DNA of 64,000 bases from CAVSJJ01 sp963728395 (GTDB lineage Bacteria > Actinomycetota > Actinomycetes > Actinomycetales > Dermatophilaceae): contig CAVSJJ010000003.1 in assembly GCA_963728395.1 (NCBI GenBank), positions 62,001 to 126,000 on the forward strand, in the 5' to 3' direction. The position numbers and the translations under genes are program-made. A model generated the notes under the pieces. The model saw nothing but the letters and a program-made list of their open reading frames with translations. It was not told the DNA's origin and ran no database searches. Position 1 is the first letter of the stretch; each line of letters opens with the position of its first letter. Shown here in pieces: positions 27,414 through 38,209 of this stretch.

Positions 27414-28666
27414 CAGATGCTCGTGATCGCCAGGGCGACGTTGTGGCCGCCGAACCCGAAGGAGTTGTTCGAGCGCCGCGATGTCGCCGTCGGGGAGGGT
27501 GCGCGTGCTCCCCGTGGACGACGTCGAGCTGGATCTCGGGGTCGAGGTTGTCGAGGTTGATCGTCGCGCGGGGCGATGCGGTGGTGGACCGACAGGATCG
27601 TGAGGACGCCCTCGAGCGCGCCGGCGGCGCCGAGCAGGTGGCCGGTCATCGACTTCGTCGCGCTGACGCACATCGCCGTCGGTCGCGTCGCCGAAGGCCC
27701 GACGGATGGCGTTGGACTCGGCGACGTCGCCGACCGGCGTCGACGTGGCGTGGGCGTTGATGTGGACGATGTCGCGCGGCGGTGAGCCCGGCGGTCTGGA
27801 CGGCCTCGACCATGGCGCGCGACGCGCCGGCGCCCTCGGGCTCGGGGGCGGCGATGTGGTGGGCGTCGGCGGACATGCCGAGCCCGGCGAGCGCGGCATA
27901 GATCTTGCGCGCCGCGGGCCCGGGCGTGCTCCTCGGACTCGAGGACGATGACGGCCGCGCCCTCGCCGAGGACGAACCCGTCCCGGCCCGTGTCGTAGGG
28001 GCGCGAGGCGCGCTCGGGCTCGTCGTTGCGCGTCGACAGGGCCTGCATGGCGGCGAACCCGGCGATCGGCAGCGGGTGCATCGCGGCCTCGGTGCCCGCC
28101 GGCGACGACGACGTCGGCGCGGCCGGCGCGGATCATCTCGGCGGCGAAGCCCATCGCCTCGGCGCCGGACGCGCAGGCCGAGACGGTGGTGTGGGCGCCG
28201 GCGCGGGCGCCGAAGCGCGAGCGAGACGTTGCCGCTCGCGCTGTTGGGCATGAGCATCGGGACGGCGAGCGGGAAGACCCGGCGGGCGCCCCGCTCGCGG
28301 AGGGTGTCCCACTGGCCGAGCAGCGTCCAGACGCCGCCGATGCCGGTGCCGATGGCGACGCCGAGCCGCTCGGGCTCGACCTCCGGGCTCGCCGGCGTCG
28401 GCCCAGGCCTCACGCGCGGCGATGAGGGCGTACTGGGCGCTGGGGTCCATCCGGCGGATCTCGACCTTGTCGAGGACGTCCTCGGGCGGGGTGTGGATGC
28501 GGGCGCCGAAGGTGACCGGGAGCTCGTAGGTCTCGGCCCAGTCGTTGTCGAGGGTGCGGGCGCCGGACCGGCCGGCGAGGATCGCGTCCCAGGTCTCGGC
28601 GACGGTGCCCCCGACGGGGGTGGTCGCGCCGAGGCCGGTGACGACGACGCGGCGTTCGTTGCTCAT
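27413..28666 (-). CDS. fabF: Beta-ketoacyl-ACP synthase II
   Basis: Elongating condensing enzyme of type II fatty acid synthesis. MSNERRVVVTGLGATTPVGG, RMDPSAQYALIAAREAWADA, IGTGIGGVWTLLGQWDTL, the active-site cysteine in TTVSACASGAEAMGF, GGTEAAMHPLPIAGFAAMQA, YDTGRDGFVLGEGAAVIVLE, first catalytic His in HINAHATSTPVGD, and the K-S-M-T-GH segment KSMTGHLLGAAGALEG with the second His. About 415 residues, eight frame changes. Operon order acpP-fabF-accD; 97 bases separate it from acpP. Confidence 0.9.
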
Positions 28667-28763
28667 GTGGGTCTCGCTCCTGGTGCGGTGGTGGGGCGGG
28701 TCGACCGGTGGGGATGCCGCGGGCGCGGCGGGGACGGCACCTGCGTCGCCCCCGGCGCCAGGC

Positions 28764-29013
28764 TCAGCCCTGGCTGGCCGCGATGTAGCTGACGGCGTCG
28801 CCGACGGTGAGGAGGTTCTTGACCTCCTCGTCGGGGATGCGGACGCCGAACTTGTCCTCGGCGGCGACGACGATCGTCATCATCGACAGCGAGTCGATGT
28901 CGAGGTCGTCGGTGAAGGACTTGTCGCGTCTGGACCTCGGCCGGGTCGAGGCCGGTCTCCTCGTTGACGATCTCGGCGAGGCCCGAGAGGATCTCCTGCT
29001 CGCTAGCAGCCAT
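28764..29013 (-). CDS. acpP: Acyl carrier protein
   Basis: Carries the growing fatty acyl chain on phosphopantetheine. MAASEQEILSGLAEIVNEET, GLDPAEVQTRDKSFTDDLDI, then DSLSMMTIVVAAEDKFGVRI with the modified serine in DSL, and PDEEVKNLLTVGDAVSYIAA. 82 residues once the single extra base near 28926 is removed. Lies between fabH and fabF, the standard place. Confidence 0.93.
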
Positions 29014-29130
29014 GGTGGTGTGCTCCTTCATCGGTCGGGTCCACGTCCGTCGCGGAAGCCCTCGTGTGCGGTGTGCTTGGCCCGGGTACCCGTGGGCCGA
29101 CGGGAGTTCGGTCGGGGTGAGCGTGGGCGG

Positions 29131-30139
29131 TCAGGGCAGGACGACGACCTGCGCGGCATACACCAGGCCGGCGCCGAAGCCGATCTGGAGCGCGAGGCCG
29201 CCGTGGGGGGCGGCGCCCTCGCGGAGCATCCGCTCGGTGGCGAGCGGGACGGACGCCGCCGAGGTGTTGCCCGTCTGGGCGATGTCGCGGGCGATCGGGA
29301 GGTCGGCGGGCAGCTTGCAGCTGCTTGGCCATCGCGTCGATGATCCGGACGTTGGCCTGGTGGGGGATGAAGGCGTCGAGGTCGTCGGCGCGTGATGCCG
29401 GCGAGGTCGAGGGCCTTCTGGGCGACCGGGGCCATGCCCCACACGGCCCAGCGGAAGACGCTCTGGCCCTGCATCCCGATCGCGGGCCAGTCGAGGTTCG
29501 TCGGTCGTGGACGTCGATCCAGCTGTCGCGCTGGGCGATGACGTCCCACTGGGCGCCGTCCGAGCCCCAGACGGTCGGGCCGATGCCGGGGGTGTCGGAC
29601 GGGCCGACGACCGCCGCGCCGGCGCCGTCGGCGAAGATGAACGCCGTGCCGCGGTCGTGCTTGTCGGTGAAGTCGGACAGCCGCTCGACGCCGACGACGA
29701 GGACGTACTCGGCGCTGCCGCCGCGGACCATGTCGTTGGCGAGCGAGATCGCGTGGCAGTAGCCGGCGCAGGCGGCGGAGATGTCGAACGCCGCCGCGTC
29801 GGTGGCGCCGAGCCGGTGCGCGAGCAGCGGCGCGGCGGCCGGGGTCTGGTAGGGGTGGCTCACCGTCGCGACGATGACGGCGCTCACCTGCTCGGGGCTC
29901 AGGCCGGCCATCGCGAGCGCGTCCCGGGAGGCGGCCTCGGACATCTCGACGACGCTCTCGCCCTCGCCGGCCCAGCGGCGCTCGATGATGCCGGAGCGCT
30001 CGCGGATCCACTCGTCGGAGGAGTCGATCGCGTCGACGATCTCGGCGTTGGGGACGACCCGGCGGGGCCGGTAGCCGCCGATGCCCCAGATGCGGGCGTG
30101 GCGGGCGCCCTCGGGCGCGGTGATCGTGGCAGGGGACAT
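29131..30139 (-). CDS. fabH: Beta-ketoacyl-ACP synthase III
   Basis: Starts chain synthesis from acyl-CoA and malonyl-ACP. MSPATITAPEGARHARIWGI, YRPRRVVPNAEIVDAIDSSD, EWIRERSGIIERRWAGEGES, active-site cysteine in DISAACAGYCHAISLAND, VLVVGVERLSDFTDKHDRGT, FIFADGAGAAVVGPSDT, catalytic His in FIPHQANVRIIDAMAKQL, catalytic Asn in QTGNTSAASVPLATERML, ending FGAGLVYAAQVVVLP. About 335 residues; three frame changes. In branched-chain-producing actinobacteria FabH takes isobutyryl/isovaleryl/2-methylbutyryl-CoA, which is likely but not visible here. Confidence 0.9.
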
Positions 30140-30153
30140 CGTGCAGCCTTCGG

Positions 30154-31347
30154 TCAGCCCTGGAGGGTGGAGGCGGAGGAGGGGCTGGCCCGGGGAGACG
30201 GGGTCGCCGTCCTCGACGAGCCACTCGACGACCCGCCCGCCGTGCGGGGCGGTGACGTCGTAGGTGTCGCGCAGGGTGCCGATCGTCGCGATGACCGTCC
30301 CGGCCGTCACGCGTGGCGCCGGTCTCGGTGGCGCCGTCGCCGATGGAGACGGTCCCCTTGGCGGGGGCGACGACGAGCCGCCAGGTGGGGTCCTGGGCGG
30401 TCTGGGTCGGCTCGCCGTGCTCGAGGACCATCCGGTGGGCGGCCTCGAGGTCGTCGGGGGTCTTCAGGGCGAGCAGCTCGACGCCGGGCAGGGCCCGCTT
30501 GGCGAGGCCGGTGAGCGTGCCCGCGGGCGGGATCTCGATGAGCCCGGTGACGCCGAGGTCGCGCGAAGGTCTCCATCGCGCAGGTCCCAGCGGACCGGGT
30601 TGCTCACCTGGCCGACGAGGCGGCGCGAGGACCTCGCGGCCGTCGTGGACGACGGCGCCGTCGCTGTTCGAGACGAGGGGGACCCGGGCGTCGTGGGTGG
30701 AGATCGCCCGGGCGTAGCCGGCGAGGGTGTCGACGGCCGGGCGCCATGTGCGCGGTGTGGAAGGCGCCGGCGACCTGGAGCGGGATGACCCGGGCCTTGG
30801 CCGGGCGGGTCGTCGGCGAGGGCGGCGAGCTGCTCGGCGGTCCCGGCGGCGACGACCTGGCCGGCGCCGTTGATGTTGGCCGGGGTGAGGCCGTGTCGCT
30901 CGATGGCCGCGAGGACCTCCTCGGGGTCGCCACCGACGACGGCGCTCATCCCGGTGGGTCGGACGGCGCTCGCGGCGGCCATCGCCGTGCCGCGCTCCCG
31001 GACGAAGACCATGGCCTGCTCCGCGGAGATGACCCCGGCGGCCGCGGCGGCGGTGATCTCGCCGACGGAGTGGCCGGCGCCGGCGCCGACCCGGCGGAAG
31101 CCGTCGGCCGGGTGCTCGAAGAGGGCTGAGCAGGGAGACCAGGCCGGACGCGACGATGAGCGGCTGGGCGACGGCGGTGTCCTTGATCGTCGTCGGCGTC
31201 GGACTCGGTGCCGTGTGCGGACGAGGTCGATGCCCGGCGACGGCCGAGAGCCAGCCGAGCCGGTCGCGCGACTCCGGGGATCTCGAGCCACGGGGAGAGG
31301 AAGCCGGGGGTCTGGGAGCCCTGTCCGGGGCACACGATGACAAGCAC
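30154..31347 (-). CDS. fabD: Malonyl-CoA:ACP transacylase with a C-terminal lysine-less biotinyl-like domain
   Basis: FabD part: MLVIVCPGQGSQTPGFLSPW, KDTAVAQPLIVASGLVSLLA, catalytic Ser in GAGHSVGEITAAAAAGV, FVRERGTAMAAASAVRPTGM, catalytic His in VAGAFHTAHMAPAVDTLAG, and IEIPPAGTLTGLAKRALPGV. After about residue 315 a second domain follows: WRLVVAPAKGTVSIGDGA, VTAGTVIATIGTLRDTYDVT, APHGGRVVEWLVEDGDPVS, PGQPLLRLHP. This is a complete biotinyl/lipoyl beta-sandwich pattern, but the EAMKM position reads TLRDT, so the modifiable lysine is replaced by Arg. GTG start behind GGGAGG. About 395 residues; seven frame changes. First gene of the fab operon. Confidence 0.87.
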
Positions 31348-31457
31348 CTCTTCAGCCTCCCGGCGCGGTGCGCCGGTGTCGTGACGGGCGATGACGAACC
31401 TGTCCGGGGGAGTTTCGGGGATCTCTCGGTGGGTTGCCGTGATCAGACGGCCGGTGC

Positions 31458-32721
31458 TCAGTCCGACCGGGGCCAGCCGCCGTAGGCGAGCGCCACCCGC
31501 ACCGTCTGGGCGTCGTGCGGGTCGGCCAGGTCGTAGCCGGTCAGCTTGGCGATGCTCGTCAGCCGGTAGCGGACGGTGTTGGCGTGGACGAAGAGGGCGC
31601 GCGCGGTGCCCTCGACCCCGAGACCGCCGTCGAGGAAGGCCGCGGCGGTCGCGAGCAGCGCCTCCGCCCGGGCTGTCGCGCAGCGGGCGCGTAGATCCGG
31701 GCGAAGAGGGCGCTGCGGGCGGGCTGGTCGCCGAGGAGCGCGCGCTCGGCGAGGAGGTCGTCGGCGCGCACCGGCCGGGGCGCGCCGGGCCAGGCCGGGC
31801 GCCGCCGTGTGGCCCGGACATCGCGGCCCGGGCGCTGCGTCCGGCGGCGAACAGGTGGGGGACGACCGGTCCCGACGACGATCGGCCCCTCGGCGAGGAC
31901 GGGGGCCAGCGCGCCGGCCACCTCGGATCTCGTCGTCGACCGGCCCGGCGATGCACACGAGCCGGCGGCCGTGGATCGCGACGAGGATCTCGACCCCGAT
32001 GCGCCGCCCGGCCCGGTGGACGGCCTCGACGACCAGCGCCGGGCTGCCCGGTGGGGTCGTCCCGACGATGACCGTGACCTGCGACGTCGACCCCCAGCCC
32101 AGTGCCGCTGCGCGGGACTGGATCGACTCGTCGGCCTCGCCGCGGACGACGGCGTCGACGACGAGCGACTCCAGCCGGGCGTCCCAGGCGCCCCGGGCCT
32201 CGGCGGCGTGGGCGTAGACCTCGGCCGCCGCGAAGGCGATCTCCCGGCTGTAGCGCAGCACCGCCTCCCGGGCCTCGCCGTCGTCGCCGGCGGCGGCCAG
32301 GCCGGACGATCTCCCGCTCGGCGACGTCGACGACCGTGCGGACGAGGTCGAGGGTCTGGGCCAGGCTGATCGAGCGGGTCAGCTCGCGCGGGGCCGTCCC
32401 GAAGACGTCGGCCGTGACGTGGATGGGCGGCTGCCCGTCGACGAACCAGTCGATGAACGACCGGATGCCGGCCTGGGCGACGAGGCCGACCCACGAGCGG
32501 TTCTCCGCCGACAGGGCGCGGTACCACTCGTGGTCGGCCTCCATCTGCTGGACGGCGGCGGCCCCGAGGGCGCCGGCGGACTGCTCGACCCGTCGCCGGG
32601 TCTCGGCGGAGGCGCGCCGGGCCGGGATGTCGGTGGCCCTCGGGTCCCGCGTCGCCTCGTCGCCCGCCGGTTCGCCCGCGCCGGCCACGGGCGCCGCGTC
32701 CGGTTCGCCCGCGCCGGCCAC
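31458..32721 (-). CDS. fasR: PucR-family regulator, FasR ortholog by position
   Basis: Activator-type regulator placed directly before fabD. N-terminal half: RVEQSAGALGAAAVQQMEAD, WYRALSAENRSWVGLVAQAG, IRSFIDWFVDGQPPIHVTAD, VFGTAPRELTRSISLAQTLD, LVRTVVDVAEREIV; middle MLRYSREIAFAAAEVYAHAA, ESLVVDAVVRGEADESIQSR; C-terminal HTH_30: ATAAAFLDGGLGVEGTARAL, FVHANTVRYRLTSIAKLTGY. FasR of Streptomyces and its mycobacterial homologue are PucR-type proteins in the same position, sensing acyl-CoAs and activating fab genes. Start uncertain: a GTG inside a 33-base repeat was chosen; codons are open up to 32862. Many frame changes. The 110-base gap to fabD should hold the operator. Confidence 0.72.
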
Positions 32722-32734
32722 GGGCGCCGCGTCC
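32669..32734. repeat. 33-base tandem repeat, two units plus a partial
   Basis: Units 32669-32701 and 32702-32734 are identical (beginning GGTTCGCCCGCGCCGGCC), with a 10-base third start after them. On the minus strand each unit encodes GEPDAAPVAGA in the frame of the PucR-type regulator, at its disordered N-terminus or just upstream of it. Confidence 0.8.
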
Positions 32735-32862
32735 GGTTCGCCCGGTTCACGGCGCGCTCTCGCCAGCAGCGCGTCCGCGCCGGTCGGGTGGCGGCGGCGG
32801 CATACGGCGCAGTCTAGGCCCGCCGCTTTGTGCGCGACCCACAACCGCCCGCCGGGATGCAC

Positions 32863-32944
32863 GAACCTCTGCTAGCAGACCTTCGGACGGACCGGGGGTG
32901 CTGCAGCACTCCCGTTCGGCAGGAACCTCTGCTAGCAGAGGTTC
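32863..32944. repeat. Cluster of three palindromes between argG and the fasR-like gene
   Basis: Element A (32863-32884) and element B (32923-32944) are copies of a 22-base palindrome, left arm GAACCTCTGCT, right arm AGCAGAGGTTC, centred on the rare tetramer CTAG. B is perfect; A has one changed base in its right arm. Left end of A and right end of B are also extended as an inverted pair (GCACGAACC / GGTTCGTGC). Between them sits a perfect 12-base palindrome GTGCTGCAGCAC (32898-32909). The cluster begins 17 bases after the argG stop. It could be a terminator, a protein-binding site or a REP-type element. Confidence 0.85.
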
Positions 32945-32960
32945 GTGCAGGGGGCGGGGG

Positions 32961-34383
32961 TCAGTCGGTGCCGGACTCCATCGCGGCCCGGTCGAGGGCG
33001 GCGTCGTCCTCCTCGTCGACGGCCGCGGGTTGGCGGCGATCTGCGACGCGCCACCCGGCTCGAGCTCGCCGACGAGGTCGACGTGCCCGACGCCCGAGCT
33101 GGCCCTGTGCGGCATACATCTCGAGCTTGGACCGGCTGTCGGCGATGTCGAGGTTGCGCATCGTCAGCTGGCCGATCCGGTCGACGGGACCGAAGGCCGC
33201 ATCCTCGACGCGCTCCATCGACAGCTTGTCCGGGTGGTAGGAGAAGTTCTCGCCGCGGGTGTCGAGGATGGAGTAGTCGTCGCCGCGGCGCAGCCGGAGG
33301 GTGACCGAGCCGGTGACCGCGGAGGCGACCCAGCGCTGGAGCGACTCGCGGAGCATGAGCGACTGCGGGTCGAGCCAGCGGCCCTCGTAGAGGAGCCGGC
33401 CGAGCCGCCGCCCCTCGGCGTGGTAGTTGGCGATGGTGTCCTCGTTGTGGATGGCGTTGAGCAGCCGCTCGTAGGCGATGTGGAGCAGGGCCATGCCGGG
33501 CGCCTCGTAGATGCCGCGGGACTTGGCCTCGATGATCCGGTTCTCGATCTGGTCGGACATCCCGAGCCCGTGCCGGCCGCCGATGGTGTTGGCCTCGCGG
33601 ACGAGGGCGACGGGGTCGAGCTCGGCGCCGTTGACGGCGACGGGGCGGCCCTGGACGAACCGGATCGTCACGTCCTCGGTCGGCGATGGCGACCGACTCG
33701 TCCCAGAACGCGACACCCATGATCGGCTCGACGCGTCTCGATCGAGGTGTCGAGGTGCTCGAGGGTCTTCGCCTCGTGGGTCGCGCCCCAGATGTTGGCG
33801 TCGGTGGAGTAGGCCTTCTCGGCGCTGTCCCGGTAGGGCAGGCCGCGCTCGGTGAGCCAGGCGCTCATCTCGCCGCGCCCGCCGAGCTCGCCGACGAAGT
33901 CGGCGTCGAGCCACGGCTTGTAGATCGCGCAGGTGGGGGTTGGCGAGCAGACCGTAGCGGTAGAACCGCTCGATGTCGTTGCCCTTGAAGGTCGAGCCGT
34001 CGCCCCAGATCGACACCCCGTCCTGCTGCATGGCGCGGACGAGGAGGGTGCCGGTCACCGCCCGGCCCGAGCGGGGTGGTGTTGAAGTAGGCCTTGCCGC
34101 CGCTGCGGATGTGGAACGCCCCGCAGGCGATCGCCGACAGGCCCTCCTCGACGAGGGCGCTCTTGCAGTCGACGAGCCGGGAGATCTCGGCGCCGTACTG
34201 GCCGGCCCGGCCGGGGACGCTGTCGATGTCGGGCTCGTCGTACTGGCCGAGGTCGGCGGTGTACGTGCAGGGGATCGCCCCCTTCTCCCGCATCCAGGCG
34301 ACCGCGACCGAGGTGTCGAGGCCGCCGGAGAAGGCGATGCCGACGCGTTCGCCGACGGGCAGGGAGGTGAGGACCTTGGACAC
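32961..34383 (-). CDS. argG: Argininosuccinate synthase, long (E. coli-like) form
   Basis: Joins citrulline and aspartate with ATP in arginine synthesis. GTG start MSKVLTSLPVGERVGIAFSG, PP-loop AFSGGLDTSVAVAWM, CTYTADLGQYDEPDIDSVPG, GAFHIRSGGKAYFNTTPLG, WGDGSTFKGNDIERFYRYGL, EKAYSTDANIWGATHEAKTL, ANTIGGRHGLGMSDQIENRI, APGMALLHIAYERLLNAIHN, LRESLQRWVASAVTGSVTL and DRIGQLTMRNLDIADSRSKL. Around 474 residues; the motif set is that of the longer ArgG class typified by E. coli, not the short class. No other arg gene is nearby. It interrupts the aceE-fasR order usual in actinobacteria. Four frame changes. Confidence 0.92.
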
Positions 34384-34509
34384 GCGTCCCAGCCTAGGGG
34401 CCGGTGTGCCGCGCGCGTCGTCCGCGTCCGCTGCTCGGTATGCCGCCACCGGGCGAGCATAGCCGCCCCCCGCCAGCCGCGCGGGTCGGCTCACTCGGCC
34501 GCGGCCAGG

Positions 34510-37286
34510 TCACGCGTCCCCGCCCTCGGTGCCGGACGCGCCGGCGGTGACGTCGAGGAGGTTGTACTTCTCGGCCGCCTCCCGGGCCATCGCGGCCTCG
34601 ACCTCGCCGCGCCGAGCGAGCACCTGGAGGGTCCGGACCGCGAGCGAGGGCCCGTCGATGTGGAAGAACCGCCGGGCCGCCGCCCGGGTGTCGGCGAACC
34701 CGAACCCGTCGGCGCCGAGCGAGACGAAGTCGCCGGGGACCCACTGGGCGATCTGGTCGGGCACCGCCCGCATGTAGTCGGACGTCGCGAGCACCGGGCC
34801 GGCGCGTGCCGCGGAGCCGCTCGGTGACGTACGGGACCCGCGCCTCGCCCTGCGGGTGGAGGAAGGCCTGCTCGTCGCTGGCCAGGCCGTCGCGGCGCAG
34901 CTCGCCCCACGACGTCACCGACCACACGTCGGCCGCGACGCCCCAGTCGCTGGCGAGCAGCTCCTGGGCCTCCAGGGCCCACGGCACGCCGACGCCGGAG
35001 GCGAGCAGCTGGGCCCGGGCGGGCTCGTGCTGCCAGCCCGAGGTGTCCGCCGGCCTTGAGGAGGTACATCCCGCGGAGCGATCCCCTCGACGTCGACGTC
35101 CTCCGGCTCGGCCGGCTGGACGATCGGCTCGTTGTAGACGGTGAGGTAGTAGATGACGTTCTCGGCGTTCTCGCCGTACATCCGCCGCAGCCCGCCTGTG
35201 CATGATGTGCGCGATCTCGTAGGCGTAGGCCGGGTCGTAGGACACGACGGCCGGGTTCGTCGAGGCGAGGAGCGGGGAGTGGCCGTCGGCGTGCTGGGTG
35301 CCCTCGCCGGTCAGCGTCGTCCGGCCCGCGGTCGCGCCGATGAGGAAGCCCCGGGTCAGCTGGTCGGCGGCCGCCCAGATCGAGTCCCCGGTCCGCTGGA
35401 ACCCGAACATCGAGTAGAAGATGTAGATCGGGATCATCGGCTCGCCGTGGGTGGCGTAGGACGTGCCCGCCGCGGTGAAGGCGGCCGTCGACCCGGCCTC
35501 GTTGATGCCGAGGTGGAGGATCTGGCCCTCGGTCGACTCGCGGTAGCTGAGCATGAGCTCGGCGTCGACCGGCGTGTAGTTCTGCCCGTGCGGGTTGTAG
35601 ATCTTCAGGGTCGGGAAGAAGCTGTCCATCCCGAAGGTCCGCGCCTCGTCGGGGATGATCGGCACGATCCGCCTGCCGAACTCCTTGTCGCGCATGAGGT
35701 CCTTGAGCAGCCGGACGAAGGCCATCGTCGTCGCGACCTGCTGCTTGCCGGACCCCTTGCGCGACCTGGGCGTACGCGTCGTCGCCCGGGCAGCGAGATC
35801 TGGGTGTACGTGCTGCGCCGCTGCGGCAGCGACCCGCCGAGGGCCCTGCGCCGCTCGAGCATGTACTCGATGGCCGGGTCGTCGAAGCCGGGGTGGTAGA
35901 ACGGCGGCTGTGTAGGGGTCGGCCTCGAGCTGGGCGTCGGTGATCGGGCAGCCGGAGGACGTCGCGGAAGTTCTTCAGGTCCTCGACCGTCATCTTCTTC
36001 ATCTGGTGCGTCGCGTTGCGGCCGGCGAAGGCGGCGCCCAGCGTGTAGCCCTTGATCGTGTGGGCGAGGATGACCGTCGGCTGCCCGGTGTGGTGCGACC
36101 GCGGCCTGGTAGGCCGCGAAGACCTTGTGGTAGTCGTGCCCGCCGCGCTTGAGCTGGTACCAGATGTCGTCGTCGCTCCAGTTCTCGACGAGCTTGCGGG
36201 TGCGGGGGTCCCGGCCGAAGAAGTGCTCGCGGACGTAGGCGCCGTCGTTGGCCCGGAAGGTCTGGTAGTCGCCGTCCGTCGTCGTGTTCATGATGTGGAC
36301 GAGCGCGTTGTCGCGGTCCGCGGCGAGCAGCGGGTCCCACCCGCGGCCCCAGATGACCTTGATGACGTTCCAGCCCGGCGCCGCGGAACTGCGCCTCGAG
36401 CTCCTGGATGATCTTGCCGTTGCCGCGGACCGGTCCGTCGAGCCGCTGGAGGTTGCAGTTGACGACGAAGGTGAGGTTGTCGAGCTCCTCGTATGCCGCG
36501 ATCTGCAGGGCGCCGCGGGCCTCGACCTCGTCCATCTCGCCGTCGCCGAGGAAGGCCCACACCCGCTGCTCGCTCGTGTCCTTGATGCCCCGGTGGTGGA
36601 GGTACTTGTTGAACTGCGCCTGGTAGATCGCGTTGAGCGGGCCGAGGCCCATCGACACGGTCGGGAACTGCCAGTAGTCCGGCATCATCCGCGGGTGCGG
36701 GTAGGACGACAGGGCCCGGATCTGCCCGTCGACGAGGTGGCTCTTCTCCTGGCGGAACCCGTCGAGGTCCTCCTCGCCGAGGACGCCCTCGAGGAAGGAC
36801 CGGGCGTACATGCCGGGGGAGGCGTGCCCCTGGAAGAAGACCTGGTCGCCGCCGCCGGGGTGGTCCGGGCCGCGGAAGAAGTGGTTCATGCCGACCTCGT
36901 ACAGCGTCGCGGCGGACGCGTACGTCGAGATGTGGCCGCCGACCGAGACGCCCGGGCCGCTGGGCGCGGTGGACCATGACGGCGGCATTCCAGCGGATCA
37001 TCCGGCGGTAGAGCCGCTCGACGTCCTCGTCGCCGGGGAACCACGGCTCCTGCTCGGGGCCGATCGTGTTGACGAAGTCGGTGGCCGTGAGCGAGGGCAC
37101 GCCGATCTGCTTCTCCCGGGCCCGCTCGAGCAGCCGGAGCATGACGTACCGGGCGCGGGTCCGACCGCCGACGTCGAGGACCTGGTCGAGGGAGTCCAGC
37201 CACTCCTGGGTCTCACCGGGGTCGGTGTCGGGCAGGTGGGCCGGAATGCCGTTGAGGATGGGTCCGGCTTCCTCGCGGAACGTCAC
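34510..37286 (-). CDS. aceE: Pyruvate dehydrogenase E1 (homodimeric type)
   Basis: TPP-dependent decarboxylase of the pyruvate dehydrogenase complex, making acetyl-CoA for the fatty acid genes next door. GTG start MTFREEAGPILNGIPAHLPD, SLTATDFVNTIGPEQEPWFP, GGHISTYASAATLYEVGMNH, the TPP-Mg motif WAFLGDGEMDEVEARGALQI and LTFVVNCNLQRLDGPVRGNG, WGRGWDPLLAADRDNALVHI, GHDYHKVFAAYQAA, RRIVPIIPDEARTFGMDSFF, SYATHGEPMIPIYIFYSMFG, TAGRTTLTGEGTQHADGHSP, ending LLDVTAGASGTEGGDA. About 925 residues, normal for the family. Nine or more frame changes. Confidence 0.93.
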
Positions 37287-37450
37287 GAGCGGTCCTCTCG
37301 TCGGGAGCTGTGGGGCGACCGAGGGTGCGGCGCGTTCTCCCATCCTCCCCCGCGCGTGTGCGCCGGCACAATTCCGTCCACGTTGTCGGACGCGGCTACC
37401 GTCGGGTATGCCGGTGCCGGTGCCGTCGGGCAGGGGGAGGCGCGGGACGG

Positions 37451-38093
37451 TCAGGACGGCAGCGCCGCAGGCCCACCAGTGGCCGTCGAGGTGCACCGGG
37501 TGCGGAGCACTCCGTGCCGAACATGTCCTTGCCGAGCGGGCGTGCCCTTCGGGCACGTACCAGAAGCCCGCGGAGTCGTTCGGGAAGACGACCCGCCGCG
37601 GCACGAAGAGCGACGCCGTCGACCCAGTTGACCCGGCCCGTCGTCGAGAGGTACCGCAGGCGGAGGGACAGGTCGTTGCCGTAGGCCGTCTTGTCGGGGA
37701 GGTCGCCGACCTTGGCGAGCGCGGCGACGGTGGCGGAAGTCGGCCCGGTGGGCCTGGAAGATGAGGTCGGCCGGACGGTTCGGCGCGGCGAAGTAGAGCG
37801 CGAGGAAGGCCGAAGAGCGACGAGCCAGACGCGCGAGGAAGGCCCCGGTCGTCTGGAGCAGGCGGAACCCGACCACCGTCGTCAGGGCGACGGCGATCGC
37901 CGCCGGCCATCGTCCGCGCGAGGTGCGGCGTGCGGCATGTCGATGACGATGGCGAGAGCGGGTCGGCAGGGCGCGCTGGTCCGGCAGGTGCGGCGTCCAG
38001 AGCGCCGCAGTGGCGTAGAGCCACATCAGGGCCGCGCCGCATCGCTGCGGCGGCGAAGCCGCCCGTGGGCGTGCCGGACTTCATGGGCGTCAT
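37451..38093 (-). CDS. Uncharacterised membrane protein
   Basis: Start MTPMKSGTPTGGFAAAAM, followed by the hydrophobic LMWLYATAALWTPHLPDQRA, then AIAVALTTVVGFRLLQTTGA and FLARVWLVALFGLPALYF-like stretches (three helices), and a soluble part NRPADLIFQAHRADFATVAA, LAKVGDLPDKTAYGNDLSLR, RVVFPNDSAGFWYVPEGHA and VHLDGHWWACGAA. About 215 residues. Read across at least five frame changes, so the composite is approximate. No family recognised. The 164 bases between its end and the aceE start (37287-37450) hold one GTATGCCG octamer and nothing else clear. Confidence 0.45.
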
Positions 38094-38209
38094 GGTAGGA
38101 ACGGCGGCCGCCCGCGCGCGGGATTCGGCCAAAATCACCCGTCGGACGGTATGGATGGGTCGGCGCCGGCCGATCCACGGCACGAGCCGGCCGAGCGCGC
38201 TCGTGGTGA

